A DNA stretch of 64,000 nucleotides from Oceanospirillaceae bacterium (GCA_013215505.1 JABSQZ010000026.1:1-64000), one strand, 5' to 3'. Positions 45,086-56,121 are shown, counted from the first letter of the stretch. Translations and numbers: made by a program. Notes: a model not told the origin generated them from the sequence alone.

Positions 45086-45817
45086 GTGAATAAAGTTGTA
45101 AATTTTTTACGCGCCATTGTCTATTACACAGCCTTTTATCTGGCGACTATAGTGCATGGTTTGATTTGTGTAATTGTCGCTCGCTGGTTGCCATTTGAGC
45201 GCCGTTTTCGTTTTGTCACTACGCTCAATTTCTTCTATGTTTTCTGGGTGCGCGCCTGCTGCGGTATCAAAGTGAAAGTGGAGGGCCGGGAAAACTTGCC
45301 TGAAGAGGGTGCTTATGTGGTGATAGCAAATCATCAGAGCGAGTGGGAAACTATTTATTTTCAAACCTTGATTCGGCCTCAGTCAATTGTCTTAAAACAA
45401 GAGTTGCTGAAGATTCCTTTCTTCGGTTGGGCGCTGGCGCTACTAGAGCCCATCGCTATAGATCGCAGTAAAAAGCGTGGTGCCTTGAAGCAGTTGTTAG
45501 GTCAGGGCAAGGAGCGGCTGGAGCGCGGTGTGCCAGTAATTATTTTCCCACAAGGCACACGTCTTCCCACAGGGGAAATGGGCGTGTTCAATAAAGGTGG
45601 GGCCATGCTGGCTGCCAGTGCCGCGGTACCACTTGTGCCAATGGCGCACAATGCCGGGTTGCTTTGGCCGGGCAAAACGCTGTTGAAAAAGCCAGGTACT
45701 ATTACCTTGAGAATTGGCAAACCCATCGCCACCCAAGACCGGGGTGTCAGTGACCTGCACTTAGAGTCGGTTGAATGGCTGAAAGCGCAGATGCAAGAGT
45801 TGGATCAGCTGACCTAG
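45086..45817 (+). CDS. plsC: 1-acyl-sn-glycerol-3-phosphate acyltransferase
   Basis: 243 residues with an N-terminal membrane segment (about 7-30). Motif I NHQSEWETI has Glu at the position usually held by Asp, a common variant in proteobacterial PlsC proteins. Motif III FPQGTRLPTGE and motif IV VPLVPMAHNAG are clear. The enzyme adds the second acyl chain to lysophosphatidic acid at the inner membrane. It follows moaD by 26 bases and may be co-transcribed. Confidence 0.88.
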   Translation: MNKVVNFLRAIVYYTAFYLATIVHGLICVIVARWLPFERRFRFVTTLNFFYVFWVRACCGIKVKVEGRENLPEEGAYVVIANHQSEWETIYFQTLIRPQSIVLKQELLKIPFFGWALALLEPIAIDRSKKRGALKQLLGQGKERLERGVPVIIFPQGTRLPTGEMGVFNKGGAMLAASAAVPLVPMAHNAGLLWPGKTLLKKPGTITLRIGKPIATQDRGVSDLHLESVEWLKAQMQELDQLT

Positions 45818-46001
45818 CTGAAAAGTTGTTTTACCATTAAGATTGGCGCCAATCCAGCCTCAGCGGCTGGTTCCTGCTTCAATACGCTGTGGGTTATGCT
45901 GATTTTATAGCTATGGCGTGTAACTGTCGTGTGCTTGTCGTGTCGCTGTCAGCAGATACATTTTAATCTGTGTCTCTCACAACAGGAAGCGGAGTTTTAA
46001 T

Positions 46002-46694
46002 ATGTCAATTTCCAAACAGCAGATAAAATTATTACGTAGAGAGCGCGGTTGGTCACAGGAACAGTTGGCGGCAATCAGCGGGCTCAGTACTCGCACAGTG
46101 CAGAGAATAGAAAGCAGCGGTGACTGTTCGCTGGATTCCAGCATGGCGCTGGCATCTGCCTTCGAGATCTCCCCGGCTGAGCTGAATAATCACCAAGCTA
46201 AGGCCGAGGAATTGCCAAGTGTGGAATTCGAACTGGCGGGAATTTTAGGGTATTTGTCTATTCTGGTGGGTCTGCCTGTGCTCTTTTACAGTTTTACCAA
46301 TACTTATGGGGTATGGGAAATAGCCACAGTTTCAATTATTGATGGCCTGGTTTTGATGCTGTCATGTAATTCGCTGGGGGTAAAAGAGACGCTGAGTTTC
46401 TTTAGTAACAGTTTAACTAAAATAAACTCTCAGACTAAAATTGGCAGCTTCAACAACACAATTGTTCATGCAAAACACATCTGCCAATATTTGTATACTG
46501 TGGCTTTTGTAACAGCACTGGTGTATTTGCTGACTATTACCCTGCACGCACCTGAGAGGGCAGCGAATATAAATGTGCTCCTGGTTGAGATGATGATGCC
46601 GATTCTGTATGCAATACTGCTGGCAGAATTCTGGATCAGGCCCTACAAACACAAACTGGAGCAGCAGTTAGCGAAACAACTCAGCGGCAGTTAA
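46002..46694 (+). CDS. Membrane-anchored HTH regulator
   Basis: 230 residues. The N-terminal XRE helix-turn-helix (IKLLRRERGWSQEQLAAISGLSTRTVQRIESSGDCSLDSSMALASAFEIS, about 7-57) is followed by a linker and four hydrophobic segments (about 78-97, 103-120, 160-182, 195-212). This suggests a DNA-binding protein attached to the inner membrane. The architecture of an XRE domain plus membrane region is known in several lineages, but its targets are not obvious from the context. It stands alone. Confidence 0.82.
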   Translation: MSISKQQIKLLRRERGWSQEQLAAISGLSTRTVQRIESSGDCSLDSSMALASAFEISPAELNNHQAKAEELPSVEFELAGILGYLSILVGLPVLFYSFTNTYGVWEIATVSIIDGLVLMLSCNSLGVKETLSFFSNSLTKINSQTKIGSFNNTIVHAKHICQYLYTVAFVTALVYLLTITLHAPERAANINVLLVEMMMPILYAILLAEFWIRPYKHKLEQQLAKQLSGS

Positions 46695-46702
46695 ATCGGC
46701 AG

Positions 46703-46745
46703 GCGGCAAATGCGCTTTTCATTAGCATTTGTCGCGACTTTTTTC
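46703..46745 (+). terminator. Intrinsic terminator after the HTH gene
   Basis: GCGGCAAATGC pairs with GCATTTGTCGC (one G-T) around an 11-base loop; GAC and six T follow. It ends the HTH regulator transcript, ahead of the convergent FKBP gene. Confidence 0.85.
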
Positions 46746-46775
46746 GCTGAGGTTTCAGTCTAAAGTGCAGAGGCT

Positions 46776-47120
46776 TTATTGGTCGCGCGTCAGCACTTCC
46801 AGTAATTCAATTTCAAAACACAAATCAGAATTCGCCGGGATCTTGTCACCCATTTTGCGTTCGCCGTAAGCCAGTGCAGCTGGGACCAGCAGTTTGCGTT
46901 TACCTCCTACCTGCATGCCCATTATTCCCTGATCCCAACCTTTAATCACCCGGCCTGTGCCAATAACGCACTGGAATGGCTGGCCGCGGTCATAGGAGGA
47001 ATCAAATGGGCTGCCATCTGCGAGAAAGCCACGATACTGGGTGGTGATTAAGGCCCCTTTAACCGCTTCCTTGCCCTCGCCAACCACTAAATCTATTATT
47101 TGTAAATCTGTCATTTGCAT
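46776..47120 (-). CDS. FKBP-type peptidyl-prolyl isomerase
   Basis: 114 residues covering a single FKBP domain: DLVVGEGKEAVKGALITTQYRGFLADGSPFDSSYDRGQPFQCVIGTGRVIKGWDQGIMGMQVGGKRKLLVPAALAYGER. The Asp, Phe, Trp and Tyr lining the active pocket are in place. No signal peptide, so cytoplasmic. It speeds up proline isomerisation in folding proteins. It is downstream of fabB in the same direction but is separated by a terminator, so it probably has its own promoter. Confidence 0.93.
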   Translation of the reverse strand: MQMTDLQIIDLVVGEGKEAVKGALITTQYRGFLADGSPFDSSYDRGQPFQCVIGTGRVIKGWDQGIMGMQVGGKRKLLVPAALAYGERKMGDKIPANSDLCFEIELLEVLTRDQ

Positions 47121-47212
47121 CTCTCTTGTAGAGGCTATAGCGGCCTCGGCTTAGCTAAAATAGTCATAAAGAAGCGGCCGATAAAATCGCCACTGAGTAA
47201 TCCTGCGGGCAC

Positions 47213-47241
47213 AAAAAAGCCTCATCACTGAGGCTTTTTAA
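47213..47241 (-). terminator. Intrinsic terminator after fabB
   Basis: AAAAAAGCCTCA and TGAGGCTTTTT enclose TCAC. On the minus strand it lies 20 bases beyond the fabB stop codon with a T-run of six; it also has a T-run on the plus strand. Confidence 0.9.
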
Positions 47242-47260
47242 AAGCTTTATGGCTGTAAGC

Positions 47261-48475
47261 TTAAATCTTTTGGAATACCAAAGTAGAGTTAGTACCGCCA
47301 AAGCCAAAGCTGTTAGACATCACACGCTGCAGATCAACGCCGTCTTTGCGCTCTTGCACAATAGGCAGGCCCGCAGCTTCTGGATCCACTTCTTCAATAT
47401 TCGCAGATGCGCAAATGAAGTTGTGCTGTTGCATCAATATGCAGTAAATAGCTTCCTGAACACCCGTTGCACCTAGTGAATGGCCAGTCAGGGACTTAGT
47501 CGAGCTCACAGGAGGCATGTTGTCGCCAAAGGTCTGTTTCATGGCCTTAAGCTCCTGCATGTCTCCAGCGGGAGTAGAAGTGCCGTGAGAGTTGATGTAG
47601 TCGATATCGCCATCGACGGTGCTCATCGCCTGCTGCATGCAGCGTACAGCGCCTTCACCGGAGGGAGCGACCATATCATAGCCATCGGATGTGGCACCAT
47701 AGCCCACTAGCTCAGCGTAAATTTTAGCGCCACGAGCTTTGGCGTGTTCATACTCTTCGATAACCAGCATGCCACCGCCGCCAGCGATGACAAAACCATC
47801 GCGGTTGGCATCGTAGGCACGTGATGCTTTTTCAGGGGTCTCGTTGTACTTGCTAGAGAGGGCGCCCATGGCATCAAACATAACACTCAGGGACCAGTGT
47901 AACTCTTCACCACCACCGGCAAAGACGATGTCTTGCTTGCCCAGCTGAATCTGCTCCATCGCATTGCCAATACAGTGTGCGCTGGTGGCGCAAGCTGAAG
48001 TGATAGAGTAGTTGACGCCCTTGATTTTGAAAGGAGTCGCCAGACAAGCTGATACAGTGCTGCCCATAGTGCGAGTGACGCGATACGGGCCGACACGACG
48101 CACACCTTTGTTGCGCAAAATATCAGCAGCTTCGATGATGTCAGCAGAAGAGGCCCCGCCAGATCCGGCGATTAAACCAGTGCGGACGTTAGAAATTTGA
48201 TCTTCGCTTAAACCGGCATCTTCTACTGCTTGCTGCATGGAAACGTACGCGTACGCTGCGGCATTACCCATAAAACGGCGCAGTTTGCGGTCGATCAATG
48301 TTTCGATATCGAAGTCTTCGATGCTGCCAGCAACATGGCTGCGAAAGCCCATCTCTTTGTATTCTTCTTGGAACTTGATTCCAGAGCGGCCAGTTTTTAG
48401 CGACTCTAAAACTTCTTCTTTATCTTTGCCTATGCAAGATACGATGCCCATACCTGTAACTACTACGCGTTTCAT
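47261..48475 (-). CDS. fabB: Beta-ketoacyl-ACP synthase I
   Basis: 404 residues. FabB elongates acyl chains and is needed, with FabA, for unsaturated fatty acid synthesis. The catalytic Cys is in [14 protein letters not shown] (about 163), and the two His are in [11 protein letters not shown] (about 297) and [12 protein letters not shown] (about 332). The C-terminal [15 protein letters not shown] loop is intact. It follows fabA by 41 bases in the same operon, the classic anaerobic unsaturated fatty acid arrangement. Confidence 0.97.
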   Translation of the reverse strand: MKRVVVTGMGIVSCIGKDKEEVLESLKTGRSGIKFQEEYKEMGFRSHVAGSIEDFDIETLIDRKLRRFMGNAAAYAYVSMQQAVEDAGLSEDQISNVRTGLIAGSGGASSADIIEAADILRNKGVRRVGPYRVTRTMGSTVSACLATPFKIKGVNYSITSACATSAHCIGNAMEQIQLGKQDIVFAGGGEELHWSLSVMFDAMGALSSKYNETPEKASRAYDANRDGFVIAGGGGMLVIEEYEHAKARGAKIYAELVGYGATSDGYDMVAPSGEGAVRCMQQAMSTVDGDIDYINSHGTSTPAGDMQELKAMKQTFGDNMPPVSSTKSLTGHSLGATGVQEAIYCILMQQHNFICASANIEEVDPEAAGLPIVQERKDGVDLQRVMSNSFGFGGTNSTLVFQKI

Positions 48476-48516
48476 TGGGTATCTCCTGTCAAAAATGTCG
48501 TTGCGAATAATGTAAC

Positions 48517-49032
48517 TTAAAAATCATCGGTAGATTGGAAAAGGCCAACTTTTAAGTCTTTTGCCGAATAGATTTCTTTGCCGTCAACTAGCATTGTAGC
48601 ATCTGCGATGCCCATGATTAACCTGCGTTCAATCAATCGCTTGATGGTGATTTTGTAGGTCACTTTTTTAGCAGTAGGCAGCACTTGACCAAAGAATTTC
48701 ACTTCACCAGATCCCAGTGCACGGCCTTTACCAGGATTGCCTTTCCAGCCCAAGTAAAATCCAACCAGCTGCCACATTGCATCTAAGCCAAGACAGCCAG
48801 GCATAACAGGGTCAGTTGGGAAGTGGCAGTCAAAAAACCATAGCTCGGGGTTGATGTCCAGCTCGGCGATGATCTCGCCCTTGCCAAACTCACCACCATC
48901 AGCACTGATTTCAGTGATGCGATCCATCATTAACATGTTGCCTACAGGAAGACGGGCGTTGCCAAGGCCAAACATGTCACCATTGCCACAGCTTAGTAGC
49001 TCGTCGCGATTAAATGAAGAAGGTCTAGTCAT
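48517..49032 (-). CDS. fabA: 3-hydroxydecanoyl-ACP dehydratase/isomerase
   Basis: 171 residues from [22 protein letters not shown]; an upstream ATG at 49050 would add a non-family MRILFH. FabA introduces the cis double bond at C10. The active-site His is in [15 protein letters not shown] (about 71) and the Asp in [10 protein letters not shown] (about 85). Paired with fabB, so the organism makes unsaturated fatty acids anaerobically; the desaturase at 34 kb would be an additional, oxygen-dependent lipid function. Confidence 0.97.
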   Translation of the reverse strand: MTRPSSFNRDELLSCGNGDMFGLGNARLPVGNMLMMDRITEISADGGEFGKGEIIAELDINPELWFFDCHFPTDPVMPGCLGLDAMWQLVGFYLGWKGNPGKGRALGSGEVKFFGQVLPTAKKVTYKITIKRLIERRLIMGIADATMLVDGKEIYSAKDLKVGLFQSTDDF

Positions 49033-49050
49033 GTGAAAAAGTATTCTCAT

Positions 49051-49388
49051 CTTATGAATTATCGGCAGATTATACCGATTGTAGTGCGCTTAGGCACCAT
49101 TTACCCAAGAAAAATCTGCTATCAGTATTTTTATCCTGATTATTAATAAAATAAACTATCTAAATCAGCGTGTTGAAATGTATTGGTTCAGACCTGTTGC
49201 TCCACTCTGAAGTGACTCTTATAAGAAAAACTGGCCTGTGTGGGGCTGTTTGGTCTGCGTCAGGCAGGTCTCAACAAGGCGGTAAGTGTTGGTTTGCTGT
49301 CAGGAAATGGCGTCAGATGTGATTCGCAGCAGTTGAAAATTATCAGCTGCTGCGCTTTGCAGTGGTAGATTATTATAGGACTAAAAAT
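49051..49388. other. fabAB upstream region and ispB downstream region
   Basis: 338 bases between ispB (3' end) and fabA (5' end), both on the minus strand. It must hold the fabAB promoter. I see AT-rich tracts but no palindrome I can assign to a known fab regulator. Confidence 0.4.
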
Positions 49389-50369
49389 TTAAGATTTTCG
49401 TTCAACAGCAAGCTTGGCCAGGGTGATTAAAGTGTCTTTAAAGCTTGAATCTGCAATACCATCAAGGCATTGGATGGCCAGTTGAGACTGTTGTTGTGCC
49501 TTGCGTTGAGTGTACTCTATGGCACCAGAAGCTTTAACTGCGGCAAGTACGGGTTGCAGGTCTGTCAGGCCGCCCTCGCGAATAGCCTTTCGGATTAATT
49601 TACGGCTTTCTGGGTCGGTTTCTTTCATCGCTTGGATTAAGGGTAGAGTGGCCTTGCCCTCGGCTAGATCATCACCGGTATTTTTGCCCATTTCTTCAGC
49701 GCTGGATAAATAGTCCATGACGTCATCTATCAACTGAAAAGCGATACCCAGATGACGGCCGTAATTTTGCAGCGCGCTCTGCTGTGTGGTTGTGGCTCCC
49801 GCCAAAACAGCGCCTGTCTCAGTGGCGGCTTCAAACAACATAGCTGTTTTACCGATGATTACTTTCATGTAATCCTCTTCGCTGAGATCGGGGTTTCTGC
49901 TGTTGAGCAGTTGCAAAACCTCTCCTTCTGCAATGACGTTGGTGGCATTGGAAATAATTTTCATTATTTCTAGCTGGCCAATTTCGACCATTATCTGAAA
50001 GGCGCGAGAGTACAGAAAATCACCGACTAAGACACTGGGGGCGTTACCCCATTTGGCGTTGGCGGTGTCTTTGCCGCGTCTTAAGTCGGAGTTATCAACA
50101 ACGTCGTCGTGCAACAGGGTCGCAGTGTGGATAAATTCTATGACAGCGGCCAGTTTAATGTGTTCAGTCTCAGAGCTCTTTGTTGGATAATTACAGGCGT
50201 TTGTGGCTAGCAATACTAAAAGAGGGCGAAATCTTTTGCCGCCACTTTGTACTATATAGTGGCCAATTTTCTCAACCAGCGGCACATTGGAACCGAGGTG
50301 GTTTATAATGTAATCATTGACGGCGCTGAATTGTGGATATATCTCTGGATTTAGCTGATGTGGCTGCAT
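49389..50369 (-). CDS. ispB: Octaprenyl diphosphate synthase
   Basis: 326 residues. A long-chain polyprenyl diphosphate synthase that makes the ubiquinone side chain. Both Asp-rich motifs are seen: LLHDDVVDNSDLRRG (about 87) and LIDDVMDYLSS (about 215), with GGKRFRPLL near the start. It is divergent from rplU, as in pseudomonads and E. coli. Chain length (C40 or other) cannot be told from sequence by eye. Confidence 0.95.
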   Translation of the reverse strand: MQPHQLNPEIYPQFSAVNDYIINHLGSNVPLVEKIGHYIVQSGGKRFRPLLVLLATNACNYPTKSSETEHIKLAAVIEFIHTATLLHDDVVDNSDLRRGKDTANAKWGNAPSVLVGDFLYSRAFQIMVEIGQLEIMKIISNATNVIAEGEVLQLLNSRNPDLSEEDYMKVIIGKTAMLFEAATETGAVLAGATTTQQSALQNYGRHLGIAFQLIDDVMDYLSSAEEMGKNTGDDLAEGKATLPLIQAMKETDPESRKLIRKAIREGGLTDLQPVLAAVKASGAIEYTQRKAQQQSQLAIQCLDGIADSSFKDTLITLAKLAVERKS

Positions 50370-50711
50370 ATAGAATTATTCGACGTTTTATTAGTTAGGC
50401 GAATGCTAGGGTGTGGCTAAGTTTCTGTCAAGCTCTGCTCTTGTGTTGTGTGGCAAAATAATCTGTAATCTATTGATATTCAATTATTGCGCAATCCTTT
50501 TTGGGCGAATGGCCAATTATTCAGCCAGGCCTTTTTCCGGTGCCCTTCGTGACGCTGCTTTTAACATTCAATTAGGGCTTGAGCTTTAGCTACTTTTACT
50601 ATAAAATCTCGCGCCCTAAGCTTGTCCAACCTTTAGCTCCCTGTTATATGGCAATGCCATTAGAAGCAGGTTCCATTTTAGTAGCCGGGCAAGCGTAACT
50701 TGGAGAGAAAT
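50370..50711. other. ispB-rplU divergent upstream region
   Basis: 342 bases. A TATAAA (50600) with a TTGAGC 15 bases upstream is a possible rplU promoter, though the spacing is short. The leader holds TAGAAGCAGGTTC (50661-50673), repeated exactly 130 bases later within rplU. Confidence 0.4.
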
Positions 50712-51023
50712 ATGTTTGCAGTAATTGTAAGCGGCGGTAAGCAATACCGTGTAGAAGAAGGTCATACTCTGAAATTAGAGAAATTGACTATAGAAGCAGG
50801 TTCTAGTTTCGATTTTGATCGCGTTCTGATGGTTGGGAATGGCGACGAAATCAAAGTGGGCGAGCCAGTTGTAAGCGGTGCGAAGGTTACTGCTGAAGTG
50901 GTAAGTCACGGTCGTGGTGAGAAAATTACTATCATCAAGTTCCGTCGTCGTAAGCACTCAATGACACGTCAGGGTCACCGTCAGTGGTACACTGAAGTTA
51001 AAATCACAGGCATCAGCGTTTAA
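50712..51023 (+). CDS. rplU: Ribosomal protein L21
   Basis: 103 residues from [25 protein letters not shown], behind TTGGAGAG; four upstream codons in frame are not used by the family. It ends with the conserved [27 protein letters not shown]21 binds 23S rRNA near the base of the 50S subunit. It forms a two-gene operon with rpmA, 22 bases downstream. Confidence 0.97.
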   Translation: MFAVIVSGGKQYRVEEGHTLKLEKLTIEAGSSFDFDRVLMVGNGDEIKVGEPVVSGAKVTAEVVSHGRGEKITIIKFRRRKHSMTRQGHRQWYTEVKITGISV

Positions 51024-51045
51024 GCTGGTATAAAGGAGATAACTC

Positions 51046-51303
51046 ATGGCTCATAAGAAAGCTGGTGGTTCTACTAAGAACGGTCGCGACTCCAATGCCA
51101 AGCGCTTAGGTGTTAAGCGCTTTGGTGGACAGGTAGTTCTTGCCGGTAACATCTTGGTTCGTCAGCGTGGAACAAAATTCCACCCTGGAACTAATGTAGG
51201 TATTGGTAAAGACCACACTCTATTCGCTAAGGCGGATGGTGTTGTTAAGTTTGAAGTTAAAGGCCCGAAAAATCGCAAGTACATTACAATTGTAGCTGCG
51301 TAA
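51046..51303 (+). CDS. rpmA: Ribosomal protein L27
   Basis: 85 residues starting [16 protein letters not shown], the free N-terminus that reaches the peptidyl transferase centre. There is no processing extension like that of Firmicutes. The [20 protein letters not shown] block is intact. A strong terminator follows 19 bases later. Confidence 0.98.
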   Translation: MAHKKAGGSTKNGRDSNAKRLGVKRFGGQVVLAGNILVRQRGTKFHPGTNVGIGKDHTLFAKADGVVKFEVKGPKNRKYITIVAA

Positions 51304-51320
51304 TAGGTTTTTTAACCGAA

Positions 51321-51350
51321 AAAAGCCCCGCAGTGCGGGGCTTTTTTTTT
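51321..51350 (+). terminator. Intrinsic terminator after rpmA
   Basis: AAAAGCCCCGC and GCGGGGCTTTT with an AGT loop, followed by a T-run of ten. Part of its 3' arm (GGGGC plus T-run) is duplicated 120 bases downstream. Confidence 0.95.
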
Positions 51351-51579
51351 GGCTGTGCCTGGCTGTTTTGGGGTTAGCTAAATATGTTTGCAGTTGATTG
51401 CGGTTTCCGGGCTGCAATGCAAGTGTGAATGCACAAGTAAGTGCCCGCTGTAGTTTGATGGCTTTTTTTTGGCTGGGCCCGGCTGTTTTAGGGTTGGTAA
51501 AATTTGTTTGCAGTTGATTGTGGTTATAGGACTACAATGCAAGTGTGAATACGCAAAAATATGCTTGTTACAACTGCGA
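51339..51579. repeat. Tandem duplication of about 120 bp downstream of rpmA
   Basis: Two diverged copies with a 120-base period: 51339-51459 and 51459-51579. Each opens with GGCTTTTTTTT-GGCTG, then GGCTGTTTTxGGGTT, TTTGCAGTTGATTGxGGTT and TGCAAGTGTGAAT. They differ at about one base in five. The copies are non-coding and lie between the rpmA terminator and obgE. Confidence 0.85.
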
Positions 51580-51632
51580 GAATGAATGTCGCAGGGCTTG
51601 GCTAGTGTTCGGAATATCTTTGGGAGGTTTAA

Positions 51633-52841
<1,209 letters not shown>

Positions 52842-52852
52842 GGAGAGAGTGA

Positions 52853-53977
52853 GTGTCTGCTGATCGTGCTGTATTGTGTCAATCTCGTAGGTGGGTGGTA
52901 AAAATTGGCAGTGCGCTGCTGACCAATGATGGAAAGGGTCTCGATCATCAGGCGATTGCCCGCTGGGTGGATCAGTTGGTTGCGCTGCGAAAGCAGGGGG
53001 TAGAAGTTCTGTTAGTGTCCTCTGGTGCTATTGCCGAGGGCATGACCCGGCTGGGGTGGAGTAAGCGACCGGCGCAAGTTTATCGGTTGCAGGCCGCTGC
53101 CGCCATCGGGCAGATGGGGCTGGTGCAAGTTTATGAAGCTAATTTTAAGCGCCATGCAACGCAAACCGCGCAAGTGCTATTGACGCATGATGATCTATCC
53201 AACCGTAAGCGCTACCTGAATGCTCGAGGTACTTTGTCGACCTTGTTAGAGCTGGGAGTGGTACCGGTAGTCAACGAAAACGACACCGTGATTACCGATG
53301 AAATAAAGTTTGGTGATAATGATACGCTGGCGGCATTAGTGGCCAACCTGGTGGAAGCTGATGCGGTTATTTTGTTGACCGATCAGTTGGGGTTGTTTAC
53401 TGCTGATCCCAGGTCTGACCCACAGGCGACATTGATTTCTCAGGCGATGGCCGATGATCCGATGATTACTGCAGTTGCGGGTGAGGGGGGTTTGTTGGGT
53501 AGTGGTGGAATGGCCACTAAAGTGCGCTCATCAAAGCTGGCGGCCCGTTCTGGGGCTGTGACTGTGATTGCCAGTGGTAGGGTCGAGGATGTGCTGCTAA
53601 AGATCAGAGAGGGGCGGCAGGTGGGTACCTTAATCTTGCCTTCAAGTTCGCCGGTTGCAGCGCGCAAGCAGTGGCTGGCAGGGCATCTTCAAGTCAGGGG
53701 TACTCTGGTGGTTGATGAGGGGGCTGCAAATGCTATGTTGCAGCGGGGTAAAAGTTTATTGCCCGCCGGGGTGAAGTCCGTCAGTGGTGACTTCTCTCGG
53801 GGTGAAATAGTGCTAGTGCTGAATCAGTCGGGATCAGAATTGGCTCGTGGCTTGGTGAACTACAACTCACTAGATGTGGCAAAAATTCTTGGTTTGTCCA
53901 GTGGGCAGATTTCTGCTGTACTGGGCTTTGTCAATGAAGATGAGTTAGTGCACCGGGATAATCTGGCGCTTAGCTAG
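52853..53977 (+). CDS. proB: Glutamate 5-kinase
   Basis: 374 residues from GTG behind AAGGAGAGAG. First enzyme of proline synthesis: it phosphorylates glutamate and is feedback-inhibited by proline. The amino acid kinase domain (about 1-260) shows [48 protein letters not shown] and [12 protein letters not shown]; the PUA domain (about 280-374) follows. It probably shares a transcript with obgE, 11 bases upstream. Confidence 0.97.
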   Translation: MSADRAVLCQSRRWVVKIGSALLTNDGKGLDHQAIARWVDQLVALRKQGVEVLLVSSGAIAEGMTRLGWSKRPAQVYRLQAAAAIGQMGLVQVYEANFKRHATQTAQVLLTHDDLSNRKRYLNARGTLSTLLELGVVPVVNENDTVITDEIKFGDNDTLAALVANLVEADAVILLTDQLGLFTADPRSDPQATLISQAMADDPMITAVAGEGGLLGSGGMATKVRSSKLAARSGAVTVIASGRVEDVLLKIREGRQVGTLILPSSSPVAARKQWLAGHLQVRGTLVVDEGAANAMLQRGKSLLPAGVKSVSGDFSRGEIVLVLNQSGSELARGLVNYNSLDVAKILGLSSGQISAVLGFVNEDELVHRDNLALS

Positions 53978-54010
53978 CCTGCTTGGGATTGGGCTTGTTG
54001 TTTTTTGGGC

Positions 54011-54043
54011 ATAAAAAAACCGGTGTTAACCGGTTTTTTTATG
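54011..54043. terminator. Bidirectional terminator between proB and rpsT
   Basis: AAAAAAACCGGT and ACCGGTTTTTTT flank a short TAA loop; the arms give T-runs on both strands. It serves proB (plus) and rpsT (minus), which face each other. Confidence 0.93.
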
Positions 54044-54078
54044 TGCGTGTAACAAGTTACACGCCTTAATAACAAAGA

Positions 54079-54342
54079 TTAAGCAAGTGCTTTGATCTTA
54101 GTATTAAGTCTGCTTTTGATGCGGGCGATCTTGTTTTTAGTGAAGATGCCTTTGCTTACAGATGCGTCAAGTACTGGCTGTGCAGTTTTGAAAATTTCTG
54201 CTGCGTTAGCCTTGTCACCACTTTCGATAGCGGCTGCAACTTTCTTCATGTATGTGCGAGCCATGGAACGAAAGCTAGCGTTGTGTTGACGACGCTTTTC
54301 CGCTTGACGGGCGCGTTTTTTTGATCCTGCGGAATTCGCCAT
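54079..54342 (-). CDS. rpsT: Ribosomal protein S20
   Basis: 87 residues from [35 protein letters not shown], the family start; the longer upstream frame is discarded. S20 is a three-helix primary binder of 16S rRNA. It is divergent from murJ across 160 bases, the usual gammaproteobacterial arrangement. Autoregulation of rpsT is known in E. coli; no specific element is seen here. Confidence 0.97.
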   Translation of the reverse strand: MANSAGSKKRARQAEKRRQHNASFRSMARTYMKKVAAAIESGDKANAAEIFKTAQPVLDASVSKGIFTKNKIARIKSRLNTKIKALA

Positions 54343-54501
54343 GATCTTGCTCCTGAAAATAACTGTTGGCAAACCGAAATGGCTGGCCGTAAAATAAGAG
54401 GCGAGATTATTCATATTTATTGACTCAATGTCAATAAAAACAAGATATTTTCTGCAACAACTAGTAATATTTCCCACCTAACTTTGCATAGAGGCGAATA
54501 A

Positions 54502-56121
54502 GTGGAAGATAAGGAGCAAAAAGAGTCACCATCAGCAGTGCCTGATAATGCCGTTGAGGGTGGTCAATTTCCAGAATTAAGGGCTAAGTCGAGTTTGTTG
54601 CGCTCGAGTTTGCTGGTGGGCATGATGACAATGCTCTCCAGGGTGCTAGGTTTAGTTCGAGATGTGGTAGTGGCTAACTATTTTGGTGCCTCTGGCAGTG
54701 CCGATGCTTTTTTTGTGGCCTTTAAAATTCCAAACTTTTTGCGCCGGCTATTCGCTGAGGGGGCATTTGCGCAAGCTTTTGTACCAGTGCTCAGTGAATA
54801 TCGGACTCAGCGCGATCACGCTGAGGTGCAAAATTTAGTCAATAAAGTGGCCGGCAGTCTAGGTTTGGTGTTGCTGCTGATTACTCTGGTTGCCGTGGTT
54901 GCGGCTCCAGTGTTGACCGCCATCTTTGCCCCGGGCTTCTATCTGCATGCCGAGGAAAAATTTCAGCTTGCATCGCATATGTTGGCAATCACTTTCCCCT
55001 ATTTGCTGCTGATTTCACTGACCGCCTTTGCCGGTGCTATTTTAAATAGCTATGAACACTTTGTGGTGCCTGCCTTTACCCCGGTGTTGTTGAATTTGTG
55101 TCTTATCGGCAGCGCTATTTTTCTCAGCCCTTTTTTCGCCGAGCCGATAATTGCTCTCGCCTGGGGTGTCTTGATGGCCGGTGCAGTGCAGCTAGTGTTT
55201 CAGTTGCCATTCCTGTTGCGTATGCGGCTATTGCCGAAGCCGGTTGTCGACTGGCAAGACCCCGGGGTTAAAAGAATCCTGACCTTAATGGTTCCCGCGT
55301 TATTTGGTGTCTCAGTGGCGCAAATTAATTTGCTGCTAGACACAGTATTAGCAACGTTCCTGCAAACCGGCAGTGTCTCCTGGCTGTACTATTCCGATCG
55401 CCTGGCTGAATTGCCACTCGGGGTGTTTGCGATTGCTATTTCAACAGTGATATTGCCAAGCTTGTCGCGTAAAAGTGCCTCGGCATCAATGGACTCCTTT
55501 AGTTCAACCTTGGACTGGGCGCTGCGGATGATTTTATTGATAGGTCTGCCGTCGGCTATCGCTCTGTTCATGCTGGCGGAGCCGCTGCTGGTGACTTTGT
55601 TTGGCTACGGCAGCATGACCGAGCGAGATATAGTGATGGCGGGCCAAAGTTTACGCGCTTATTCCTGTGGTCTGTTGGCCTTCATGTTGATCAAAGTATT
55701 GGCACCTGGCTATTTTGCCCGCCAGGATATGAAAACCCCAGTCAGGATCGCCATCCAGGCGATGGTGGCAAATATGTTGTTTAATTTGATTCTGATCTTC
55801 CCATTTGCTCATGTTGGTCTGGCGGCGGCGACATCGATGTCGGCATTTTTGAATGCCGGGCTGCTGCTATATGGGTTGCTGAAAATTGGTGTGTTTAAAT
55901 GGCAGCCTGGATGGGCGCTGGTTATGTTTAGGTTGCTGGCGGGTTGTCTGATGCTGATGCTCTGCGTGTATTGGTTGAATGTGCAGATGTCCCAGTGGTT
56001 TGTCTGGGGTGTTTGGCAGCGGGTTGGTCATATGGCGCTGCTAGTGTCGTTGGGTGTCGCTGTCTACGTTGCGACGCTGGTTGTTTTAGGCTTAAGAAAG
56101 CGACATATTACGGCTCTTTAG
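54502..56121 (+). CDS. murJ: Lipid II flippase MurJ
   Basis: 539 residues from a GTG start. About fourteen transmembrane segments; MurJ carries lipid II to the periplasmic face for wall synthesis. Family blocks: LLRSSLLVGMMTMLSRVLGLVRDVVVANYFGASGSADAFFVAFKIPNFLRRLFAEGAFAQAFVPVLSEYR (with conserved Arg) and DTVLATFLQTGSVSWLYYSDRLAELPLGVFAIAISTVILPSLS. The first 30 residues are polar and unusual in length, so initiation might be further in, but no better start is seen. It precedes ribF. Confidence 0.96.
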   Translation: MEDKEQKESPSAVPDNAVEGGQFPELRAKSSLLRSSLLVGMMTMLSRVLGLVRDVVVANYFGASGSADAFFVAFKIPNFLRRLFAEGAFAQAFVPVLSEYRTQRDHAEVQNLVNKVAGSLGLVLLLITLVAVVAAPVLTAIFAPGFYLHAEEKFQLASHMLAITFPYLLLISLTAFAGAILNSYEHFVVPAFTPVLLNLCLIGSAIFLSPFFAEPIIALAWGVLMAGAVQLVFQLPFLLRMRLLPKPVVDWQDPGVKRILTLMVPALFGVSVAQINLLLDTVLATFLQTGSVSWLYYSDRLAELPLGVFAIAISTVILPSLSRKSASASMDSFSSTLDWALRMILLIGLPSAIALFMLAEPLLVTLFGYGSMTERDIVMAGQSLRAYSCGLLAFMLIKVLAPGYFARQDMKTPVRIAIQAMVANMLFNLILIFPFAHVGLAAATSMSAFLNAGLLLYGLLKIGVFKWQPGWALVMFRLLAGCLMLMLCVYWLNVQMSQWFVWGVWQRVGHMALLVSLGVAVYVATLVVLGLRKRHITAL

